Below, one piece after another: positions 1-9,288 of a stretch of DNA of 64,000 bases. A model generated the notes under the pieces. It made no database searches, was not told the origin of the DNA, and worked only from the letters and a program-made list of their open reading frames with translations. The number at the start of each line of letters is the position of its first letter. Position 1 is the stretch's first letter. A program made the translations under genes and the position numbers. This DNA is from Pseudomonas azadiae (GTDB lineage Bacteria; Pseudomonadota; Gammaproteobacteria; Pseudomonadales; Pseudomonadaceae), in assembly GCF_019145355.1 (NCBI RefSeq), contig NZ_JAHSTY010000002.1, positions 1,984,001 to 2,048,000 on the forward strand, written 5' to 3'.

Positions 1-3000
1 CGTGGATTTAAGCCGGATATCCGCACCGTTGGACGGTAACAGATGACGATAAGTGGCTTGGTGCGAAGCGTCCAACTGGCGGATGATCCAGTTTTGCAGC
101 GGGCCGGCACGGTTTATGTCATTGAGGAGGTCTTCGGCGCGCGCATATTCACGCAGCACCGGCAACGGGCTGTAAGGCGCATACAAAACCAGCGGCTCGG
201 CAGCCCCGGCCCGGGGGCCGATCAGGTACAGGCCCAGTGGCTTGACCGGCACCGCGCCTGGAGTGGCGATCAGCTCGAGCGGCCGAATCATCGCCGAAGC
301 GCCCTCGAGGGCAGCACGCGCCACCGCATCCGGCATGTCGAATACCTGCAGGATATAGCGCCACGCCGTGTCGCTGATGCGTCCTTCAAGTTTCTCTTCA
401 TGGGCATGGCGCAACAGTTGCCAGGGCAGTTGCCGGCAAAACAACGCTCGACGCTGACGGTTGTCTTCGCTGTTCCCGTTGAGATGGGTCTTGAGCAGCG
501 CGCCGTAATAGCCGGCCAGGTCCAGCTGACGCACCAGTTGCACCACCGCCGCACCGTCCAGCGCCGCCGGCAACGCGGTCGCGGTTCGCGAGCGTGGGCG
601 AATGTTGTCGCCCTGCAGGTCCGGCAAGTGCCTCAGCGCGAAATCGATCAGGCTCAGGTCGTGGCCGTCAAGGGCCGTTCGGCCGGGAATGAGTACGTTG
701 TCCGGGTCGATAGCTTTGCCGGGAAAGCGCTTTTCCAACAGGTCCGTGAGGGTGGTTGCCGCGTGTTCGCGCAACGTCGGCAAGCTGTGCAGGTAGTCGC
801 GCTTGTCCAAGGTGCTGAGGCGGTACTGTTCAAGCAGCTCTGCGTGCAGGCGCTGCTCCTCGGGCGCGGCCATGCCCAGCCACACCGGCAGGTCCTGTTG
901 GTGAATCATTCCCTGGGCTATGGCCGTCGCGCGGTTCAGGTTGGTGGGCGGTGCCTGCTGCATGGCGTTGTCCAAGCTGTCCTGCAGTTGCCGGGGGCCC
1001 AGGGGCATCTTCAACAAATAGTCAATACGGTCGAGAGCGTGGTCGTGCCAGCTCTCCTGGCGATTGTCGAGCAGGTGATCGTCAATGCGCTGCAGGGGGC
1101 CAAGCCGGTAATCCTGATGTGGAAGACGGTGAGTGATCGCCAGGTTTTCCAGCAGCGACAAGCGTTCATCCGGCTGCGCCAGGCGCTGTGCCAGGCGCTG
1201 GCAGGCCGCCTGGATCGAGGCGAAGACTTCGTACCCCTGCTGCGGCGTCCACAGCACGGCCAGGCCCGAGAGCGAGGGGTCGATACCGCCCCGCTCGGTC
1301 AGCACAAAGCAATTGGCCAGAGAATAGAGCGCGTCATCGCTGCCCGAGGACACGGCCAAGCTGAACGCATCCGGCAGGAAGCCGTTGAGCCCGTGGCGCT
1401 TGAGACGGATCAGGCTGTCGTGACGCAGTACCGTATCCAGGACTTCATGGGCACCGGGCGGCAGGCTTTTATTCAGCTGGCGCAGGTCGGCTTCGCCGCG
1501 CAACCCCAGCATCAAGGCCTCGCTCAGCGACGCCTTATGCTGCTGCAGAAACTGGCGTGGCAAGGTGCGGATGTCATGGTTGAAGAAAGGCACCTTCGCG
1601 CGGTCGATCAGTGCGTTGAACTGCTGGCTGCCCAGGTTGCTGAAGCGCAACGCGGCACCAGCGCGCCGTGCGGTATAGAACCCGGTGCGGGGCGACTCCA
1701 GCACGGGCTCGCCGACCCCGGCCAGGCACTCGATGAAGTGTTCGACCATGCTCACTGACCGCTCGGGCGTGCGCTCCTCCGATTGCTGTGCCTCGCTGGG
1801 ATAGGTGTTGATGTACATCTCATTGGCCCGTTGCGACAGTTGGCTTTTGTCCAGTTCGGCATTCAAGGCGCGTGTCGCCAATTGGCGCAGGGTCGGATGA
1901 TTGCCGTGCAAGGCCCGCACCGTGATGGCTGCGGCCACCAAGGGCGGTAACTGCAATTTGGCGCGCTCGGCTTGCACCGTCGACGGCTGGCCATAGCCGC
2001 TGGTGACCGGGTGCAGGCTCCAGCGCCCACCGGCGTCCAACGCCAGCAGGCGCTGATCAAGCATCTGGCGCACGTCCAGGGCGCAGTCGAGCAACGCCGC
2101 CAACTCGACCTTGCCATCACTGCGCCGGAACACGTTGAGGGCATGCTCCAGGTTGCTGTGCTGCTTGACGGCGATCACCTCCACAACCTCATAAAACACA
2201 TTGTCTTTTATCGGTAGGCTATTGATTTTGAAAGTTTTTGATTCAGCAAAGACACTGCGTTCATCCAGCGATAAAAAATTGAGCAGCTCGTCTTCATGGC
2301 CCGCCGCCTTGAGCATGCTCAGCAAGGTGTCATTGAGATCGTCGACATCCTTGAGCACTTGCAACCCGCGCGTGTGGGTATACAGGTAAGCCTGTTCACT
2401 GCTGAACACCAAGGTCCCGGCCAGCTCCATGGCACGCCGGTACGGCGCCTCCAGGTGCACGGTTTCAACACGCAGGGTTGCGCAGTGGGCGCGGCGGGAG
2501 GCTTCGTCAGGCAGGAACACGCCGAGCAGGCGCTGGCTCTCTTCGGCCGACACGATGCCGTCCTGGCGTTTGAGCAGCAGGTCGATGCGCAAGGTGTCGC
2601 TGAGCACTTGGGCAAAAAACTCATGGCGCGACTGACCGCGGTCGAAGTCTTCGTTCCAGTAGGTGTGCAACAGGCTGCTCAAGAGGCTGGAGAAGCTTTG
2701 CGCACTGCGCTCCACCAGGCTCTGCCAGCGCTCGACATCCTCGGCGCGCTGAGCGGCGCTCAGGCCTGAGGTGACATGGCGGGGGTTGTCGAACCGTCGG
2801 GTCTGCCCGCGCGGCCAGCCTTGCCTGAGGTAAAACTGCAGCAATGCCTGGCTCAGGGGCATCGAACTGATCCATTGCGGCTCGCGCCCATCGCGCGCGG
2901 GGACGTAACTGTTGACGCGGCTGTCACGGTGGTCGAGGCCCGAAAAGCACGCGCGCCCCATGAAGGACAGCAGCGTATCGAGCATCCATGACAGCGTGGG

Positions 3001-3546
3001 CGTGTTGCGCAGTTGATCGAGCATCGCTTGCAGATTGTGCTGCCGACACGCGATGAGTGAGTCTTCCTGGTCCTGCATGACCGCCCCCTCAATGATGTGT
3101 GCGGTCAAGGTCAGGTCGCTGGCAGCCTCCAGCTCTTGGCGCCGCCTGATCGGTATAAACCTAATTAGATCAATACGTTCCGACTTTCTTATCAAGCGAT
3201 CTCTTAGCTGCGCGAGCGCGTTTTCGCGGCTGTCGATTACCTCCAGGCCGCCATAAGGGGTGTAAAGCACCGCCTTGGCGTCGTCCGGGCTGGGGCTCAT
3301 CAGGAATACGCCGGCCAAGGGCATGGAGGCGTTGCCCGGGAGGTGGATCGTCAGCTTTTCCACCGCCATGGGCGCGGTACGCAGGTCTGCATCCTGGCGG
3401 GCCTTGTCGGTGGCGTAGTACAGCGTATGCAGCCAGTCGAGATCGCGCAGGCTCAGGCCCAGTTCGCGCTCGCGCTCGGTCGGTTGCTTGCGCCTTACCG
3501 GGCGCAGGAACTCGTCAAAAAAATAGGGCGGCGTCAGCCGTGTCAT
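1..3546 (-). CDS. Giant dermonecrotic-toxin-domain-like protein (DUF6543 type), partial at window edge
   Basis: The frame starts at the ATG at 3546-3544 and stays open to base 1, giving 1182 residues; the C-terminus lies outside the window. The start MTRLTPPYFFDEFLRP is nearly the same as that of the divergent gene at 3735-8858 (MTSITPPYFFDEFLRP), and the two proteins are collinear throughout, including YTPYGG at residues 95-100 of both. From the paralog's length, about 500 residues are missing. No signal peptide is visible. Proteins of this kind in Pseudomonas are usually annotated as 'dermonecrotic toxin domain-containing' (DUF6543); the toxic activity is a family label and is not shown here. 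The ribosome site GGAG lies within a leader identical to that of the paralog, so the pair probably arose by inverted duplication. Whether this copy keeps the C-terminal metalloprotease-like motif of its partner cannot be seen. Confidence 0.8.
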   Translation of the reverse strand, partial: MTRLTPPYFFDEFLRPVRRKQPTERERELGLSLRDLDWLHTLYYATDKARQDADLRTAPMAVEKLTIHLPGNASMPLAGVFLMSPSPDDAKAVLYTPYGGLEVIDSRENALAQLRDRLIRKSERIDLIRFIPIRRRQELEAASDLTLTAHIIEGAVMQDQEDSLIACRQHNLQAMLDQLRNTPTLSWMLDTLLSFMGRACFSGLDHRDSRVNSYVPARDGREPQWISSMPLSQALLQFYLRQGWPRGQTRRFDNPRHVTSGLSAAQRAEDVERWQSLVERSAQSFSSLLSSLLHTYWNEDFDRGQSRHEFFAQVLSDTLRIDLLLKRQDGIVSAEESQRLLGVFLPDEASRRAHCATLRVETVHLEAPYRRAMELAGTLVFSSEQAYLYTHTRGLQVLKDVDDLNDTLLSMLKAAGHEDELLNFLSLDERSVFAESKTFKINSLPIKDNVFYEVVEVIAVKQHSNLEHALNVFRRSDGKVELAALLDCALDVRQMLDQRLLALDAGGRWSLHPVTSGYGQPSTVQAERAKLQLPPLVAAAITVRALHGNHPTLRQLATRALNAELDKSQLSQRANEMYINTYPSEAQQSEERTPERSVSMVEHFIECLAGVGEPVLESPRTGFYTARRAGAALRFSNLGSQQFNALIDRAKVPFFNHDIRTLPRQFLQQHKASLSEALMLGLRGEADLRQLNKSLPPGAHEVLDTVLRHDSLIRLKRHGLNGFLPDAFSLAVSSGSDDALYSLANCFVLTERGGIDPSLSGLAVLWTPQQGYEVFASIQAACQRLAQRLAQPDERLSLLENLAITHRLPHQDYRLGPLQRIDDHLLDNRQESWHDHALDRIDYLLKMPLGPRQLQDSLDNAMQQAPPTNLNRATAIAQGMIHQQDLPVWLGMAAPEEQRLHAELLEQYRLSTLDKRDYLHSLPTLREHAATTLTDLLEKRFPGKAIDPDNVLIPGRTALDGHDLSLIDFALRHLPDLQGDNIRPRSRTATALPAALDGAAVVQLVRQLDLAGYYGALLKTHLNGNSEDNRQRRALFCRQLPWQLLRHAHEEKLEGRISDTAWRYILQVFDMPDAVARAALEGASAMIRPLELIATPGAVPVKPLGLYLIGPRAGAAEPLVLYAPYSPLPVLREYARAEDLLNDINRAGPLQNWIIRQLDASHQATYRHLLPSNGADIRLKST

Positions 3547-3740
3547 GGTGCGCTCTCCGTCACAGCCAAAAAGGAACGCGACAGGCTAAGCGTGCGCGAC
3601 GCTTCGCAGCGGTAGATAACTGCTGCAACCGAGCCCGCTGCCTTGCAGCAGTTATCTACCGCGGGGCAGTCACCCAGCCTTTTTAAGCTTGGGCTCACGA
3701 ATTCGGCCGCACCGGCCGCGACGGAGAGCGCACCATGACA
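3541..3740. promoter_or_regulatory. Divergent promoter/leader region of the two giant toxin genes
   Basis: This gap holds the regulatory DNA of both genes. The last 21 bases of each leader, covering the ribosome site, ATG and second codon, are identical (3561-3541 on the minus strand; 3720-3740 on the plus strand). Upstream of these the two sides differ. The central inverted repeat at 3609-3662 is nearly equidistant from the two starts. No clear -35/-10 pair was assigned. Confidence 0.6.
3609..3662. repeat. 20-bp perfect inverted repeat between divergent toxin genes
   Basis: Arms 3609-3628 and 3643-3662 are perfect reverse complements (left arm GCGGTAGATAACTGCTGCAA) around a 14-base centre. 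The repeat is centred almost exactly between the two start codons. It could be an operator for both genes or a cruciform/bidirectional hairpin; there is no T-tract, so a simple terminator is less likely. Confidence 0.9.
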
Positions 3741-6700
3741 AGCATCACACCGCCTTATTTCTTCGACGAGTTTCTGCGCCCAACCCACAGGGAAGCCCCC
3801 ACCGAGCGCGAACGTGCGCTGGGGTTGACGCTCAGTGAGCTCGATTGGATCCCCACACTGTTTTACCCCACCGATCATGAACGGCGCTCGCCGCAGGTAC
3901 GCAAGGCCCCAATGGAGGTGGAAAGCCTCTGGATCCACGCGACCCACAAGCCCGCGGTGCCGTTGGCCGGGGCGTTCATGATGAGCCCCAGCCCGGATAC
4001 AAACGCGGCACTCCTGTATACGCCCTATGGGGGGATCGAAGTGTTCGAAGACCGTTCGGCGCTGCTGCTTGACGTTTCAAACCGGCTGAAGAATGCGCTT
4101 CATCACGCTGAAATTATTCAGTTTTTATCTATCCACCAGCGATTGGACTTTTCCCCACATGCCCCCTTCACATTGGCCACCGCCTACATTGAAGGCGCCG
4201 TCATGGACTATCAGGAACGAACCTTAAAGGCCAACCAGCTACTCAACGCACAAGCCATGCTGGAAAAACTGCTCACCACGCCCACGCTGCCCACACTGCT
4301 CGATAAGGCGCTGGCGTCGATGGCGAGCGGTGTCCTGGTGGGGCTTGACCATAACGAAACGCGTGTCGAAAGCCGCCTCGATACCCCGGATGAGACAGCC
4401 GGATGGCGAGCGTCGATGCCACTGCGTGAGGTGTTGCTGCAGTTCTATCTGAGGCAGGCTTGGCCCCCCGGCCAGACGCGCACGTTTATCAACCCCCGCC
4501 ATGTCACCCAAAGCTTCAACGACGCTCAGCGTAAGGAGGATGTACGCCAGTGGGAAACCCTGGTGGAGCAAACCGCCGGCGTACTGGCCCACCTGCTGAC
4601 CGGCCTGCTACGGACCTGGTGGACCGAAGACAGCGGCAGCGGCGAATCGTGCCTCAGGTTTTGTGCCCACGCGGTAGGTGAAAAAATGCGCGTCGACCTG
4701 TTGCTCAAGCGTCAGGCCGGCCTGATCAGTGCCGAGGAAAGCTATTACGCACGGGCGATATTCGTGTCGGAGCCGCAGGCGCGTTGCGCGCTGCGACCCT
4801 CGTTGACGATCAACCAGTTGCGCATCAACGCGCCGTTCCTGCGCCCTGTGGATCTGGCCTCGACATTGCTGATCAGCGATGCCCAGACTTATCTGTACAC
4901 GCAGACCCGCGGGCTCCAGACGCTCAAGGCAATCGACGACCTCAACGCCACGCTGCTGGGTATGCTCAAGGCGGTCGGGCATGAAGACGAATTGCTCAAC
5001 TACCTGTCGATCAGCGAGCGCAGTCGTTTTCTCAGCATGGAAAACGCACAGATCAGCGTCTTGCCGGTCAGCGGCAATGTCTTTGAGGATCTGGTCGGGG
5101 AGATCGTGGCCAAGCAAGCACGCAATATGGAGCAGGCCCTGAGCATTTATCGGCGCAGCGAAGGCGGTGTGGATCTTGAAGCACTGCTCGACTGCACCCT
5201 GGACGTGCGCGCGATGCTCGATAGCCATCTGTTGGAACTGGACACCGCGGGACGCTGGAGTCCGCGCCCGGTGCATAGCGACGACGGACGCCCGACAACC
5301 ATGCGGGCCACGCGCGCCAAACCTGAACTCCGGGTGTTGCAAGCCGCCAAAGCGCTGTTTACCAAGCTGCGAGCCAGCCATCCGACACTGCGCCGCCTGA
5401 TGGCCGAGGCGTTGAACCGCCTGCTGCATGAGCAGAACGTGGATGCCGACGCCAACAAGGTCTACATCAACACCTACGCCACTGCGGCCAAACAACGTGA
5501 AGAACGTGTTCCGCTTAGCTCCATCAGCTTGACTGACCATTTGGTTGAGCGCCTGGCAGAGGCTGCCGAGCGTGTGCGCGACACGGCGTTGGTCGGCTTC
5601 TACAGTGCGCGCAAGGCCGGGGTTGCCTTGCGTTTGGACAGCCTCTCCAGCGCAACCTTCAACCGCATGGCTGACCAAGCCATGTCTGCGTTTATCCGCC
5701 AAGATGTCCACGATCTGCCGATCAAGTTCCTGCGCGATAATCAGGAGCAACTCGGCGCTGCACAGCTGCAAGGGCTGCGCAGCGAGGCACACATGCGCCA
5801 GCTCAGTGGCACGCTCAGCGCGCGCACCTGCTCGATCCTCGACACGGTGCTATGCAGCGACGGCCTGCTGCGCGCCAAGCGCCAGGGGCTCAAAGGTTTC
5901 CTTCCGGACGCCTATGGCTTGACGCTCAGGATCGGCGACGATCCTACCGCCCACGGTCTGGCCAATTGCTTCGTCCTGACCGAGCGAGGCGGCGTTGACC
6001 TGCTGCGTTCGGGACAAGCCGTGTTATGGACGCCCCAGCGCGGCCATGAAGCGTTTACATCACTGCGCGCCCTGCGCGACGTACTGGAACAACGCCTGGC
6101 AATCCCCGACGAGCGCCTGGCGCTGATCTATAACCTGGCGCCGCAACACCGCGCGCCGCATCAGGTGTTTCATTTAGGGCCGCTGCAACGCATCGACGAA
6201 CATCTGTTGAACAACCGCCAACAAAGCAACGTGGTGCACATGCTCGGCGGTATTGACTATTGGCGCGCCGCGCCCTTGAGCGCCGTGCAGTTGCAGGACT
6301 GCCTGGATCAGGAAATGGCGCAGGTGGCGCCGTCCAATCTGGACCGAGCCGTGGCCATCACACAGGGAATCATTCACCGTCAGGCTTTGCCGGCGTGGCT
6401 GGGCATGGCAACGCCCGAGGAACAGATAAGACATGCCGAACTGTTGCAGCAATACCTCAGCAGCGCGCCGGACGAACAGGATTACCTGCACGGCGTGCCA
6501 TCCTTGCGCGAGCATGTCGCCAGCCAACTGCAGGTGCTGCTCGAAAAGCGCTTCCCGGACCTTACGCTGAACCCGAACGATATCCTGATCCGCACGCGGT
6601 TGACGCCGAACGGGCACATCTTCAGCCTGACGGATTACGCTTTGCGCCATTTGCCCGATTTGCATACCCAGGTCCTTCATCCCGTCTCGCGCACAGCTAC

Positions 6701-8858
6701 GCCGCTGCCGCCGGGGCTGGATGGGACGGCGATCGTGCAGATGATTTTCCAGCTGGACACAGCCGATACCTATCGGGCCATGCTCAACACCCACCTGACG
6801 TCAACGGGCGAAGACGGCCTCAAACGCAAGGCGCTGTTTTGCCGGCAATTGCGCTGGCAATTGTTGCGCCTGGCCCATGAAGAGAGACTGGCGCAACGCC
6901 TCAGCACAGCGGCCTGGAGCCTGGTGTGGCAGGTACTCGACATGCCGGACGCGGTGGCTCGGGAAAAAGTGAGTGGCGCGACCGCGATCATTCGCCCGCT
7001 CGAACTGATTGCCAACAAAGACGCAACTGCGGTCAGGGTCCTGGGCGCTTACCTGATAAGCCCGAAGGCCTCGCAGCCAGGCCCTTTGGTGCTTTACACG
7101 CCTTACCGACCGCAGCACGTATTCAAGGAATATAGACAGACGTCCGACCTGCTGGAGGAGCTCTGCCGCGAAGGTCCGCTGCAGGACTGGGTCGTCCGGC
7201 ATATCAACGCCGTGCATCAGACCACCTACCAGAATCTTTTTAAATCCATCACGCCTGACGAAGCCAAGGAAGTGTCGCTCGCCGACTCCCCGGTCAGGGC
7301 CAACGCGCTGACTCAACTGTACGAAGACAACACTGAGCAATTAATGGACATGCTCAGCCGCCAGTTCGACGCGCAAGGCGAAGATCAGTGGGAAGGCTTG
7401 ACCGATCTGCTGAGCGAAGGGATCTCGACCAGCTTTCGTTTTATCGCCGGCAAGCTGCACTATCCGTTGGATCTTTGGCGCAGCTTCAAGCTGTTCAAGG
7501 CATCCGCCGAAGACCTGCAACAGCAGCGCTGGACCGACGGCCTGAAAAATTTCGTACTGGGTGTGGCCAGCATGGCGTCGCTGCACAAGGCCTTGGAGGG
7601 CCTCGTACCGGGAGGTACCCCAACCGACCCCACCGAGCCAGCGGATGCACAGGCGCACACAGTGGGCACCCTGGAGATCACGCAACCTCTGCGAACCCAG
7701 CTGCAAAGCTTTGAAACCACGACGGTCTCCTTGGACGACCTGCAGGAAAATCCGCTCACCCACCTTTACTCGGCAGTGGGGAGTGATCGCTACTTCGCGC
7801 CGGTGGCGGGTAAAGTCTACCCGGTCACCCAGGCCGGGGAGCGCTGGCGCATCGCGCAGGACGATGCGGTGGGGCCTTATGTGCAAATGGGTACTGGCAG
7901 TGAGTGGGTGCTGGACCTGAGCGACCACCACCCGCGCTTCGGCGCAGGCTCGTCACGCCAGCGCTCGCGCGCTATCGAGCGTGATGAAATCAATATCGAA
8001 GCGGCGGGCATGCGCGACATTGCTGCGCTTTCGCCGTGGAAGGCGCGCTGCATTACCGAAGCGATCAATGTGGCGACCTACTATGCCGTCAACGGCAAAC
8101 GCAACATGCGCAAGTTTGTCCGCACCCTGCCCACCGGGTCCCGTGTCGGCAAATTGTTGACCGACACGTTTGCAGTGGTGAGTTTCAGCCCGGTGCAATT
8201 GCAAAAAATCGAGCGGCGCATCGACGAGGTTCTCGGCGAGCTGGTCAACCCCACCTTGATGCGTCCTGACTCACGTCGCTTCGTGGTCGGCACCGCACGT
8301 TGGGACCCGCTTGAGACTTACGGCTTCACCATGACCGAGGACCGCAAGAACAAGATCTACCTGCTCAATCGCTTCTTCGATCCAATGCTGGACGTTTACC
8401 TGAATAGTCTCAACGCCCCTTTCGATATAACAGCCCATGCCCGCGCCGCCGTGATACTCCACGAAGTGTCGCACCTGGCCAGCCGCACCGAGGACATCGC
8501 CTATCTGGACAGCATGCGCCCGTTTCACGACTTGATTAATGTCAGTGCACCGACTGGACAAGCACTGTTTAACACCTTGTCGGACGCCCGCGAGACGGCG
8601 TTGTCGGTCCTGACGCCGGCCAGTCAGTTGTTCAAGGTTTGGAATTGGAAGTCGCAACAGTGGGAAGACCTGGGCGAATCCACCTCCAGGCACGTGCATG
8701 ACCACGTACTGAGGCTCACCGGCACCACCACGCTTGATGAAGCCAGACAGGTATTCATGAGCGATCCGGACAAACGCATGGACGTCATCCTGAGCAATGC
8801 AGACTCGGTGGCCTACATGATTGCGCAACTGGGCAGGGTATTGGATCCGGGGGCCTGA
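3735..8858 (+). CDS. Giant dermonecrotic-toxin-domain-like protein (DUF6543 type) with aspzincin-like C-terminus
   Basis: A 1707-residue protein without a recognisable signal peptide. It carries the sequence habits of the Pseudomonas DUF6543 family: repeated 'LLYTPY' blocks (residues 95-100 and 1121-1126) and long helical stretches. The last ~150 residues contain HEVSH (H1576, E1577, H1580) followed by RTEDIAY (D1587) and, further on, NADSVAY (N1688). That order resembles the M35/aspzincin zinc peptidase signature, HExxH, then TxDxxY, then NAD-S-Y; the H-to-D spacing is shorter than in classical deuterolysins, so the match is an inference. It is divergent from its paralog at 1-3546 and shares its leader. 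No immunity gene or secretion gene lies beside it. Role unknown; an exported or contact-delivered toxin is plausible. Ribosome site GGAG lies 9 bases before the ATG. Confidence 0.8.
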   Translation: MTSITPPYFFDEFLRPTHREAPTERERALGLTLSELDWIPTLFYPTDHERRSPQVRKAPMEVESLWIHATHKPAVPLAGAFMMSPSPDTNAALLYTPYGGIEVFEDRSALLLDVSNRLKNALHHAEIIQFLSIHQRLDFSPHAPFTLATAYIEGAVMDYQERTLKANQLLNAQAMLEKLLTTPTLPTLLDKALASMASGVLVGLDHNETRVESRLDTPDETAGWRASMPLREVLLQFYLRQAWPPGQTRTFINPRHVTQSFNDAQRKEDVRQWETLVEQTAGVLAHLLTGLLRTWWTEDSGSGESCLRFCAHAVGEKMRVDLLLKRQAGLISAEESYYARAIFVSEPQARCALRPSLTINQLRINAPFLRPVDLASTLLISDAQTYLYTQTRGLQTLKAIDDLNATLLGMLKAVGHEDELLNYLSISERSRFLSMENAQISVLPVSGNVFEDLVGEIVAKQARNMEQALSIYRRSEGGVDLEALLDCTLDVRAMLDSHLLELDTAGRWSPRPVHSDDGRPTTMRATRAKPELRVLQAAKALFTKLRASHPTLRRLMAEALNRLLHEQNVDADANKVYINTYATAAKQREERVPLSSISLTDHLVERLAEAAERVRDTALVGFYSARKAGVALRLDSLSSATFNRMADQAMSAFIRQDVHDLPIKFLRDNQEQLGAAQLQGLRSEAHMRQLSGTLSARTCSILDTVLCSDGLLRAKRQGLKGFLPDAYGLTLRIGDDPTAHGLANCFVLTERGGVDLLRSGQAVLWTPQRGHEAFTSLRALRDVLEQRLAIPDERLALIYNLAPQHRAPHQVFHLGPLQRIDEHLLNNRQQSNVVHMLGGIDYWRAAPLSAVQLQDCLDQEMAQVAPSNLDRAVAITQGIIHRQALPAWLGMATPEEQIRHAELLQQYLSSAPDEQDYLHGVPSLREHVASQLQVLLEKRFPDLTLNPNDILIRTRLTPNGHIFSLTDYALRHLPDLHTQVLHPVSRTATPLPPGLDGTAIVQMIFQLDTADTYRAMLNTHLTSTGEDGLKRKALFCRQLRWQLLRLAHEERLAQRLSTAAWSLVWQVLDMPDAVAREKVSGATAIIRPLELIANKDATAVRVLGAYLISPKASQPGPLVLYTPYRPQHVFKEYRQTSDLLEELCREGPLQDWVVRHINAVHQTTYQNLFKSITPDEAKEVSLADSPVRANALTQLYEDNTEQLMDMLSRQFDAQGEDQWEGLTDLLSEGISTSFRFIAGKLHYPLDLWRSFKLFKASAEDLQQQRWTDGLKNFVLGVASMASLHKALEGLVPGGTPTDPTEPADAQAHTVGTLEITQPLRTQLQSFETTTVSLDDLQENPLTHLYSAVGSDRYFAPVAGKVYPVTQAGERWRIAQDDAVGPYVQMGTGSEWVLDLSDHHPRFGAGSSRQRSRAIERDEINIEAAGMRDIAALSPWKARCITEAINVATYYAVNGKRNMRKFVRTLPTGSRVGKLLTDTFAVVSFSPVQLQKIERRIDEVLGELVNPTLMRPDSRRFVVGTARWDPLETYGFTMTEDRKNKIYLLNRFFDPMLDVYLNSLNAPFDITAHARAAVILHEVSHLASRTEDIAYLDSMRPFHDLINVSAPTGQALFNTLSDARETALSVLTPASQLFKVWNWKSQQWEDLGESTSRHVHDHVLRLTGTTTLDEARQVFMSDPDKRMDVILSNADSVAYMIAQLGRVLDPGA

Positions 8859-8869
8859 ACAGGCCCCCG
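8848..8869. terminator. GC-rich hairpin at the end of the giant toxin gene
   Basis: CGGGGGCCTG / CAGGCCCCCG form a 10-bp stem with a 2-base loop that includes the stop codon of the upstream gene. There is no T-tract, so this is a hairpin between convergent genes rather than a proven intrinsic terminator. Confidence 0.45.
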
Positions 8870-8877
8870 AGGGTGCA

Positions 8878-9147
8878 TCAGTCTTTCTGGTCGCGCAGGA
8901 TGTTGCCCGACGCGCCATCAATGCGTGCTTCATACACGGTGCCATCGGACTTGCGGCCTTTGACTTCCCAATAGCCGTTGTCATCCGCTTCAGCGGCGTA
9001 AACCTCGATGTAGCCGGCTTTGGTCTTGGCCACTTCAATGGCTTTTTCGATGGTGATCCAGCCTGCGCCCGGCTTGTCGGCCATCGCTGCGCCTGCACTG
9101 AGCAAGGCGGTGGTCGCACACAGGGCAACTAGGGTTTTCTTCAGCAT
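8878..9147 (-). CDS. PepSY-domain periplasmic protein
   Basis: 89 residues from the ATG at 9147, which has GGAG seven bases upstream; a longer in-frame start at 9195 lacks this. Residues 1-23 are a Sec signal peptide (MLKKTLVALC... ending AMA). The mature part is one PepSY unit, with GWITIEKAIEVAKTKA followed by a predicted beta-sheet, GYWEVKGRKSDGTVYEARID, and the terminal GNIL turn. PepSY modules are small periplasmic domains often tied to protease inhibition or to partner enzymes; no specific role can be read here. It is divergent from the FecR-like gene at 9289 across about 140 bases. Confidence 0.8.
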   Translation of the reverse strand: MLKKTLVALCATTALLSAGAAMADKPGAGWITIEKAIEVAKTKAGYIEVYAAEADDNGYWEVKGRKSDGTVYEARIDGASGNILRDQKD

Positions 9148-9288
9148 TTTCGTACTCCATGGTGTGAATGTCCTGAGCTTTTTAGGTGCGAGCAAACGAG
9201 AATAAGTTCCAATTGATGTGCAATCGCCATGATGGCTGTTCTCGCGGTCTACCCTAGAGGTTAGAATGTGAGAAATCAGGATGAGTTA

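Noticed and set aside
43..1758. Long plus-strand frame (571 codons) opposite the left giant toxin gene
   Set aside because: It is antisense to a frame that is open for 1182 codons and is collinear with a real paralog; its residues (Gln/Arg/Val-rich) look like a GC-rich shadow.
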